From the NCBI GenBank assembly GCA_023053545.1, contig JAKZAN010000007.1, positions 8,556,001-8,620,000 of the forward strand: DNA of 64,000 nucleotides, in the 5' to 3' direction. A program made the translations under genes and the position numbers. Shown piece after piece: positions 55,128 through 64,000 of the stretch. The stretch comes from Lepidurus packardi. Its lineage: Eukaryota; Arthropoda; Branchiopoda; Notostraca; Triopsidae. A model generated the notes under the pieces. It was given only the letters and a program-made list of their open reading frames with translations. It ran no database searches and was not told the DNA's origin. Every line of letters begins with the position of its first letter. Position 1 is the stretch's first letter.

Positions 55128-58100
55128 TTATGTACAATGAGACATCATGGGTTCGTGTGTATGGGACGACACCAGCTCACTCCCACCGTACCGTGATGCG
55201 AATGTACTGGTAATGTCAGTACCGAGACTTGATCTTTGCCGTAAAGGTACCAACATGGGCGGTAAGGTGTCACCGGTGGAAAACTACAACAACAAAATTT
55301 CCCGGGTTAACTCTTTTGAATATAATGCCGAGAACAAATGTAAACAGTTCTAGCAAGTGTACCAAAGCGGCGGCTTTTTTCAGTCCGGGTAACGACGTAC
55401 TTTGGCAGGCCATACTGGCGAGGATGGCACGTTCCTCGTAGTCGTACTCGCAGAGGATCTTGTTGTCACAAAGGTAAAATCGGTCTCCAACGCAAAACCT
55501 GAAATTAAAAACAAAAATATAGGATTCAAGTTACGAATCATAAGTGTCTAGCTAGTAATAGATCAAGGGTACATTTACTTCTTTGTTACCTTCTTTACTT
55601 TTTATTTCTTCTTTATTACTTATTTGTAAACCAAATGAATTAAGTAAAATTACAAACGCGATAAAGGAATATTAAGACTCCATTGGCATAATATTAATTG
55701 CAATTGCGACGCGAATTAAACTTATCTGCAACTTGTTTTCTCGACTGCCAGATTATTCGTAGATTTGCTTACGAATCAACTATTTCATTGTTGGTTTACT
55801 TCTTTCTTACTCTTATTTGTAAAACCCAAATTAAGTAAGTGAACTTACAAACGCGATAAAGAATGTTAGACTCAATTGAAGTAACAATGATTGCAACTTT
55901 GACGCCATTGAACTTATTTGAAACTTGTTTTCTCGATTGGCAGATTATTCGTAAATTTGTTTAGGAATCAACTATTTCATTGTTGGTTTTTGGTAAAATA
56001 TTTACTTCTTTCTTACTCTTACTTGCAAAACCCAAATTAAGTAAGTGAACTTATAAACGCGATAAAGAATGTTAGACTCAATTGAAGTAACAATGATTGC
56101 AACTTTGACGCCATTGAACTTATTTGAAACTTGTTTTCTCGATTGGCAGATTACTCGTAGATTGCTTACGAATCAACTATTTCATTGTTGGTTTTTGGTA
56201 AGATATTTACTTCTTTCTTACTCTTATTTGTAAAACCCAAATTAAGTAAGTGAACTTACAAACGCGATAAAGAATGTTAGACTCAATTGAAGTAACAATG
56301 ATTGCAACTTTGACGCCATTGAACTTATTTGAAACTTGTTTTCTCGACTGCCAGATTATTCGTTGATTGCTTACGAATCAACTATTTCATTGTTGGTTTT
56401 CGGTAAGATCCTTTTATCTGGATTAGGATAGATGGTAAGAAAAGATTCTGAAAAGATTACCTGTGATTGCATTGTTGGCAAGCAAAGCATTCCAGATGGT
56501 ATACGTTTCCTTTGGCTCGCATAACCATTTCAAATGCTGGAATGACTTTGGAGCACGCGGCACAATACCCAGTGGTACCAAAGAGTCTAAAACGTACAAC
56601 ACAAAAGAATCGGGTCTAGAGTATTTGCTTTTACTGTATATAAAAGGAAGTCAAATCGCAGTTTGGTTTTGGGTGGGGTGAAACTTAATAGGCGAAAATA
56701 AGCTGGGGTTGGCGTCCTGTCAAAAGATGGGAACGAGCGACAAGCTTTGATGGTTGTGTTGAAAAAACTTTGGAGGGTCTCGGTTCTATATGTTATATGT
56801 ATCAGCGTGTGTGTATGTGTGTGTCTTGTGTGTTTGGCTGCGTCATGGGATTCTATAGTTGCCCGGTGAATAGCACCAGACTAGTCAAATGGAGCGTCCC
56901 CTTTGTGGTGGTGATAGGTGGCTGGGGAGTTGATGGAGCGTAATTATCGCGCGTTATTAATATGGAAGAGAACCGCAGCGCCCACAGGGAGAAAAGAGCA
57001 GCGTCCGATAAGAGGAAGCGATAAGTATGATGCATGGGACACAAGCAAACCAAGTCACCCAGAAGAAGCTTTAGGGACCTAGACGAACGTTTACATGCCT
57101 CTAGCTCTCCCCCCGCGTTAAATGATTCCAAGGGGAGTACGGCAAGCTTGCGACCCTGCGCTTGATGGAGCTTTATATTATGAAGATACGGATCAATTAA
57201 AAGCTATTGCTAACGCTTTTACATGGTGCGTTCTTTCTCCTCCCAATGAATTCAATTCTGACACTCCAACCCAGAGAGAAACCAGGGAAAAGCAAAGCAA
57301 AAACAATGGCTACGAGACTGGGAGATAGAAAAGGAAATCTTGTGTGAGGAACGCACGAGAAAGTGGATAAAGCGTGAATCACTTTATAGCGGGATGGGGG
57401 AGGTAATCAAAGCTCTGCAAACCCCCTCTCTTCTTTTTCTTCCCAAAACTCCCACCCGTGCTAGCTTTTGCAGTTACATCGTCCCACTATGGTATGCTTT
57501 TAATTAAGTTGGCCCAAATAATTTCCTCGTTCTAATCAAAATCCCTCCCTGACCGACTCTTTATCTTTCCTGAAGCTTTGGCTATAGTTGGCGGTGGTAA
57601 TGGTACTGTGGTGTGGTGTGGTGTGTGAGTGAGGAAAACTGCGTATTCCACCGGATATTATTCTGGGAATGAATCTGCTCCCCCAAGTTTCCATTATGTC
57701 TCATTGAGTTTCGTCGGTTGCTTGACGGAATTTTCATTTCGGCCACCAGAGCGGGAGGATCCCCTTCTATTTTTTTTTTTCCTTTTTTCTTTGTGTCTCG
57801 AATGTGAAAAAGTGTTTGCAAAGAAAAAAAGAGGGTAAATAAGTAAGATTTTCTTGTCTGATTTTTTGGCGTGTTTCTGGTAACTACAAAAGCATGGCAA
57901 AGAGGCCGTTTGGAACTCTGGCACTGATATACAACAGTGGAGCGGTGTACTGTACAGTACAAGTTCCCAAAGAACAGGCTACTCGTCATTATCTAAAGTT
58001 GTTGTGTGTGTTTGTGGATGTCCCCAAAGAGCGATCCAAGCCAGCCATCACATTAGAAGAAGATGAGAAAGTGGAGGGGTCAAATAGTACTCCAAAGAGT

Positions 58101-59379
58101 TGTCCAAGAAGAGCAAGGGTACAGGCTTGGGAGGGTAGAGAGGGTACCGCCCGAGGTGGTTGTTCCTCACATAAAAGGGGTTCCTTAGAAAAGCTCTGTT
58201 AGTCCCGATGCCAGATTCGGGACGTTCTGGCATGACGTGCTGCTAGGTGAAGTTCCCCCCCTCCCCCTCCTTGTGCTCTTCAGGGTGCAATTTTTCTTAC
58301 AGGCGCATACTTGACTGTGAGATTTGGGGGGCGAGTGGGTATAGACTGTGTTAGCCATTTCCCCGTCTTCCTCTCCCGATGGGACGTTTTTTATTTTGCT
58401 TCTTTTTTTTTCGTTTTACTGACAACAACGACTGCGATTCCAACATAGAAAGCAAATTGGCCTTGCCGGGGCGCTTTTAGGTGGAGGGCAATTGTTTGCA
58501 GAGCTCCGGCACACACATCCACATACAGAGCACATTTCCACGTTGGGAATCGTGAAAAGAAAAGATACGCCAGCGCTCTCCCCTAACCGTTTCTACTATC
58601 CCCACCCCAAACCCAAAGTAGCCAAACCACGAGAATGGGGCCTCAAGCAAATGAGAAACAAACATCATCTTGGAAGCCAAACCTGAGGTAATCTCGTCGA
58701 CACAAGATAAGATTGGCCCGTGTGTACAGCGTAGAACCGACTTCGCCCAGACGGCAATCACAACAGCCACACTTAAGGCAATCCTCGTGCCAGTACAGAT
58801 CCAACGACCGCAGCAAATACCTGCCCCAGAAATCTTATTATAAATTTGTCGTATTACAAATAAAATAAACAAAATCATGTAAAATTATTTCATTTCGATT
58901 TCCGATTATTTGATTTTCGCCCAAATCGATTTGAGAGTTAAATTGATCGATTTTTACAAAATTAATCGTTATTATTTAATTCAATAAAAACAAAACATGC
59001 ACAGCTATCTAACTTCCCACTCAAATCGATTTGTGAGTTAAATTGATCGATTTTTAAAAAATGAATCCTTATTATTTAATTAAATAAAAACAAAATATAT
59101 AGAGCTATTTAATTGCCCACCCAAATCGATTTGAGAGTTAAACCGATCGATTTTTTAAAAATGAATCATTATTATTTAATTAAATAAAAACAAAACATAG
59201 AGCTATTCCATTCCCATCCAAATTGATTTTGGATACTTACATTGATTGATTGTAAACAATTAATTTCCTTGTTTGTTTTATATGTAATATATTTACCGGT
59301 CTGTAATCATTTTGCCACAACCCCCACATTCTTGGGGTCCCACGCTTCGCCGAGATTCGCTCTTGACATCCATCCTCAT
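55128..59379 (-). CDS. Bx: LIM-only protein Beadex / LMO1-3
   Basis: Five exons (59297-59379, 58683-58820, 56461-56586, 55363-55498, 55128-55283) give 212 residues. LIM1 starts at C18 ([14 protein letters not shown]) and continues [20 protein letters not shown] and CRRDYLR. LIM2 has [31 protein letters not shown] and [20 protein letters not shown], nearly identical to insect Beadex. LMO proteins have no DNA-binding domain; they bind Ldb/Chip and compete with LIM-homeodomain factors such as Apterous. Exon 2 uses a weak donor (GTTTGG). The C-terminus is uncertain: I splice the last intron at GTACAC (phase 0) to reach a Ser/Thr-rich tail ending at 55128; without it translation stops at 55270. 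An in-frame second Met lies at 59373. Confidence 0.92.
55570..56420. repeat. Tandem satellite-like array in Lmo intron
   Basis: About four copies of a roughly 210-bp unit lie head to tail. Each copy carries TTTACTTCTTTCTTACTCTT, CCCAAATTAAGTAAGTGAAC, ACGCGATAAAGAATGTTAG, ACGCCATTGAACTTATTTG and AATCAACTATTTCATTGTTGG. The middle copies are nearly identical, the first is more diverged. The array fills most of the 962-bp intron between LIM2 exons. Confidence 0.88.
56826..56850 (+). repeat. GT-rich microsatellite
   Basis: A short imperfect GTGTGTGTATGTGTGTGT tract inside the Lmo intron between exons 2 and 3. Confidence 0.6.
58890..59230. repeat. A/T-rich tandem repeat in Lmo intron 1
   Basis: At least three copies of an approximately 110-bp unit follow each other. 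Each has CCCAAATCGATTTGAGAGTT, AATTGATCGATTTTTA, TTATTATTTAATTAAATAAA and AACAAAACAT. A fourth, diverged copy trails off near 59230. The ATCGAT palindromes repeat every half unit. Confidence 0.85.
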
Positions 59380-59380
59380 T

Positions 59381-62300
59381 CTGCAGATAAGAAATGGGAA
59401 GAAAATCATAATACAATGATCCGATTGGCTGTAAGGTAATAAAATCATGGCATTTGTGGCTCTTTTTTTTTCCTTTTCTAAATCTCCCTTCATCTTTCCT
59501 GTAGGGGGAGAGATTTTTGCATCAGCTCCTCGGTTTGTGAGAAGTTTAGTCACTAGGAAAAAAAAAACGGGATTGGCCCGGAAACGTCAAGACTTTCAGT
59601 AAGTGAAGGTGAGCAGAACACTTTTTTTATGCAGCACTATAAACCGTAAGCTGCGGCTTTGGACTGATAGGCAAAATTGTGTGTAGGATATGGAAACTTG
59701 GGTTGCATGCTGGAAAGCCGTGTATACGGTGTGGCATTGCAGCCGCAACTTGGCTGGGGGTCGATTTGATTAGGTCGGGCGGGATTTTAATCAGTTCCTG
59801 GGTCCTTTTGTTGATGAAGATGGCGAATTGGCGGCCCGGCCCCCATTGTGCCGAGGGTGGGAAGAAAAGTTGTCGTTCATTCAATTAAGACGTTGAAAGG
59901 CGCACACGTCGGGGACCCGCCAGATTTTCCATCTAGATAGCTTACGCTTCGCGCTTTTACTTCCATCTCTTAACCTCTCTCACGGCTATAGCGCTGCTGT
60001 GCCTGTATAGCTGGTTGCTGTTGCTGGCGCTGGCTGTATTTCCCCCTGTTGTGTATTATATTTTTTTTAACAAAAGAAAAGAACGTTAAAGAAAAAAATC
60101 TGGATCCTGATGGGGGAATAGGCATCGTAATAAGTTTTGTCGAGATAGGGTCATTGTATTTTCATTGAAACCGATCAAATTATGAGATGGTTGGTTGTGT
60201 GTGTATGTGCGTGCGGGCGTTGAAACCTCGAGCTATTTTCCGATAAACCAAGTAATGGGAAAGTGGATGGCTTGTATGGGGATATAATTCCATTTGCTAT
60301 AGGTCGGAATTTGACACCCGTTGGTCCCAACCTGTATCGTTTGTAACCTAAACCCTTACTTGACTTTTGTGGGGGGCATGGGAAAAACAGAGCCAATAGC
60401 CATTCACATTATATATTTTGATGGATTATTGTCTTTACATTATTGCAAGAATTATTGACTTGGTTTCAATAATTTTATGATTAGCCGTTCACGACTTGTT
60501 GACATGTAAACTTTTGGGCGTAACGTCACAGACGAGACATGGCGTGGCCAGGTTTGCTGCATTTGTTACCATGGCTATTGTTTATATTATGTTTAAGATG
60601 GTGAACAAAGCATGGATGACATATAGGTGACGTTCAGAAAGCTACCCAAGCCTACGTTTTGAAAGACAGCGTTATTTTTTTGGTTGCTATTGCCTTTTAA
60701 GCTATCAGTAGAATCGTGTAATCGAGTTGAAAGGTCACTTACTTTGGATTCTAAAGTATGCACCCTTGTCTTGTTCTTCCAAATGAAAAGGTCAACAGAT
60801 TTCAAGTTCAGCGTTCCGAGCATTTGAAGAAAGCGAATATAAATATTGTGCGTAAGTAAGATTCGTTGGGAGATTGCCTTTTTTGCTGTCGGTTAGGATG
60901 CAATAGGGACTTGGGTTGCAGTGTAGTGCGAAAGCTGGGTTAAGTAAATGCCGACAGGTCGCTGCTGTCGTCAAAATGGAGGATTCTCCCCCAAGTTGGT
61001 TGTCATCAAACTAGTCGAGAACAAGGATGAAATCAAGCCATCCGAAAAATTGGCTATACTTTCAATCTCGCCTGCATTCAAAAATCCTAGCGGGTGCAGA
61101 AGAAGGGAAGACGAGTCAAACTAGCTTTCATAGAGGATGATTGGCGCCGTTGTATCTTGCTAACGTTCGAAAGCTTTGCCAGCTTTATTTCCGATCCTTG
61201 ATCCTTGAGCAAAAGGCTCGTCTCCTTTTTTCTGTTTATTTTTTATTGTATATTTTCCCTTTACTTCCAAGCGGTCCCGAGTGGACAGGAGAAGGCATCT
61301 ACTGTATAAGAATACTTTCTTATTTTTTCCGCCAAAAAAGAAGGTGGGGGCTTGTGGCATGTGATGGCTTTTAGGCTTTTGGTCGTTATCGTAACTACTT
61401 AATGGGCAGTTAGTCCTGCGACACCTGGTTAACATTCGTCTCACTGCCCTAATCTCCTTATAACCTCTCGGACTCAACACACTTCCTTTTTTTTCCCACA
61501 TTATTTTTTTTTCTCTCCCCTAACGCCCAGATTACTTTCAAACGCTATGGTTTCATCCCTTGCAAAAAAAAAAAATGAAACACAGTGAACGAAACGAATA
61601 GATATGGCGTTTCCCAGGGGAAAACCACTGTAGCTCGTGTTGTTCGAACGGCTCTTGTCAACATAAACTAAGCCGACTTTAGCACGGTAAAGGGTGAAGG
61701 GGTAAGCGAAGGAATAGGTGTGGGACGAGTTATAGAAGAGCCAAAGCGAGCAAAGTGATCCAACTAAGGGAATGAGGAGTCATGGAATCATGTCAAAGTA
61801 GGGGGAAAACAAAGTAGGGTGTATCAAGGTTTTGGGGGGAAGGGAGGGTTGGGGTGGCTGCTGTGTGGAGTTAACTTGGGGTCCTGATGGAGATTCGTGA
61901 ACTCATCTCGCCGGGTTTGCGTCGTCACACGCTGCCTTTTTAGAATGGCAGAGATGGGCCAGGGCGTCCCCCTCTCTTTTATGCAATCAGCATAGATCCT
62001 AATTTGTTGGCTTGTCGTCGACTTCCTGACGGTACCCGCCCGGCTTGATTGCCAATCAGGACCCTCTTGCTTTTCTTGAATGGGGCGGAAATTAACGTGG
62101 AAAATATAACAAGGTTTACTTAGACGTTGTACCTTACCCCATCCCCTCCCCCTCTCACCCCCAGTCGCTTGCAAACCCACGTCTAGTCAACTAGCAAAAG
62201 GACTGAACCCATGCATAACTAGACGGTGGTTCTGGGGTGGGGTTTCTGGGGGACTTTACACATATTTATGATCTTTCCTGATGGCAAGCGGTTTGTACAA

Positions 62301-64000
62301 CGGCAAACGCAAGCGCAATATCAGATCGTTCCCCATCCCCGCCTTTTCTTTTTTTTTAAACTTAATTTGCATAAGAGGCTCCGTGGAGTTTTCTATTATT
62401 TTCTTCTTTTTTTACGGGGTATACTGTGAGAACTATTCAGAAAAAAAATAGAGATTTTAAGCTGCTTTTTAGGCTTCCCAGAAATTTTTTTTTCTTTTTC
62501 TAATACGCGTTGATGTTACGGAGCCAAAAAGCAAACCGGGGGAAACTCGATCATGTCTGTAGAAATGGAAAAAAATTTCCAGTCCGGCTTGATGACATTG
62601 GCAAGTGTTTAGTGAGCCATGAGTTAGCCGCAGCCCAAAAAGACCGATTCCGGCGAAAAAGCGGAATAATTTCTTCATATAAATTCATAGCCATTTCGGT
62701 TTCAATGGTGACGGGCCAGTTCTCTATGTTATATAAATATCAGGAGATTTTCCTTGGCAAAGCTACGATTCGGTACCCACAACAACCCAATGTTTTTTTC
62801 TTGTGTTTTTTTTTCTTGTAAGTGGCTTAGTACCTATTTATCGTGCTGCAGATCGTAACTGTTATTCTAGCAATGTACACGAGAAAGCTGTTATGTACTC
62901 TTTACACGTTAGAGAATATATGTACCCAGACGGGTTTAAAATACTCAAATCCGTTGGTAATTTGGTACGTTATTACACGTTGATGCGTCAGGAGTTAAAA
63001 TTAAACCGTTGGAATTACATGTAGGCTTAATCTTTGGAATTATTTGTTTACCTTACGAGCACAAGGGTAGTTATTGGCTTGTGACACTGGCCGTGTGTAT
63101 TCCGTTCGCGGTAACACGTTGTCCGAGCCACGACTTTTTTGTTGGATCGGGGCGAGAATCACTCGATTTGTCCGCAGACGAGCACCGTAAGCAAGTTTGT
63201 GTGGATCCCGGTCTGGTCACACGTCAGTATATAAGCTGGCAACACAAAGACGAACTTGGGTATAGCGCATGCACAACCCTATTCTACATTGAACTGGGGG
63301 AAGCCAGTGGAGATTTATACGCATGACTTTGGAAGGACTCGATGCATTTCTTTTGATATTTTCCCATATCTTAAGGCATTTAAATTTTATTATTGCTTAA
63401 GGAAATACACTATGGTCTACAAGAATGAATACAAGAAATAGTTTCAGAATTGATTGATGCTTCCATGCTGCTCAGCCTAATTTTATTTTCGAAATTTGGA
63501 CCGTAAACTAATTCTCTTGGGACTCCGCTAGATGGCATACGCTCACGGTTGCGCTTCTGCGGTGGTGATCTACCTCCGTGTTTGCCGTCAAGGAACACAA
63601 AAGAAAGCTGGCTTCTGTGTTTTTTTTATAGACCTCATTAAACTTTGTTTTTAAAAAAGGCTTCTCAGCCACCTTTAATGGTGGGTTATTTCTGCATATA
63701 AATAAGTAAGTCTAGTCTAGTCTGAGGTGCTTTTTTCACTGACGCTGTGGTGTGTTGTTTCTGCCCTGGGCAGTGAAAAAAAACTTTAAATGATTAACTT
63801 GGTTGTTTATATTAGCCCATGGGAAATGGTATTATAGTCGCTCTAGTCTCTCACTAAAAACATCTTCTTGTGTGTAATGCTTCTTCCGCACTTGGAGGAA
63901 ATTTGCTTTCCGTCTATTCTGCTATGAGTGGGTGTTTGGTGGGTGCTTTGAAATGGGCATCCAAGAACCAGATTTTGTTATGATGCACAGCTGCTCTACC
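59381..64000. other. Upstream region of Lmo; no gene seen
   Basis: An acceptor (TTATCTGCAG) directly 5' of the first Lmo coding exon implies a leader exon further right. Frames of up to about 118 codons occur here, but none has a recognisable domain, signal peptide or splice context. No repeats of note beyond A/T homopolymers. Confidence 0.45.

Noticed and set aside
60540..60605. Short frame with a signal-peptide-like start (MAWPGLLHLLPWLL)
   Set aside because: Only 21 codons, no cleavable continuation and no promoter evidence; hydrophobic by chance.
62803..63441. Run of adjoining plus-strand frames of 61-105 codons near the right edge
   Set aside because: Frames switch without splice sites and have no domain; not enough for a gene call, though a partial gene beyond the edge cannot be excluded.

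Overview
The window is nuclear DNA of an arthropod, most likely a branchiopod crustacean such as a Daphnia-like cladoceran. Coding regions are broken into many short exons by GT-AG introns, most of them 58-80 bp. The proteins are animal ones: a Rebers-Riddiford cuticle protein, tricornered, Fer2 and Beadex/LMO homologs. The best core promoters pair a TATA box with an arthropod TCAGT-type initiator. BARD1 is present, which argues against a dipteran. The assignment to species level is inference.

I could build fourteen spliced gene models, each with consistent intron phases (one, Ilk, has a single-base frame break). In order: a small secreted EGF-domain protein (+, 3.0-3.8 kb); an otopetrin proton channel (-, 4.3-7.8 kb) with a possible alternative first exon at 12.9 kb; ZNF330/NOA36 (-, 15.0-19.0 kb); BARD1 (+, 19.4-21.2 kb); an RR cuticle protein (+, 22.7-23.5 kb); EMC1 (-, 23.8-27.5 kb, 15 exons); a Fer2-type bHLH factor (-, 28.4-29.3 kb); RBM45 (-, 33.3-35.8 kb); a C6orf89/BRAP homolog (+, 36.2-38.0 kb); TMEM41B (-, 38.3-39.4 kb); NDR kinase tricornered (+, 47.7-50.4 kb); integrin-linked kinase (-, 51.6-53.3 kb); WBP4/FBP21 (+, 53.7-54.9 kb); and Beadex/LMO (-, 55.1-59.4 kb).

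The housekeeping genes are packed. ZNF330/BARD1, RBM45/C6orf89 and Ilk/WBP4 are three head-to-head pairs whose start codons lie only about 370-400 bp apart, so each pair probably shares a bidirectional promoter. Cuticle/EMC1 and C6orf89/TMEM41B converge tail to tail with about 220-240 bp between stops. Developmental genes (Fer2, trc, Lmo) sit beside long gene-free stretches.

The gene-poor parts (1-3 kb, 8-15 kb, 29.5-33 kb, 39.4-47.7 kb, 59.4-64 kb) contain mobile and repetitive DNA: two copies of a Tc1/mariner/pogo-type MITE inside one ZNF330 intron, a hAT-type MITE nested in an older foldback, other long inverted repeats, a palindromic mariner-type MITE, a small A-tailed retroposon with a perfect 13-bp target duplication, a short TTAGG run, and several tandem repeats, two of them inside Lmo introns. 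Points most worth checking are the single-base frame break in Ilk, the WBP4 start codon split by an intron, a 20-bp coding microexon in ZNF330, stop-free in-frame introns in Fer2 and ZNF330, and a tandemly duplicated TATA+initiator core promoter with no recognised gene behind it. I saw no prokaryotic, CRISPR or viral gene content.
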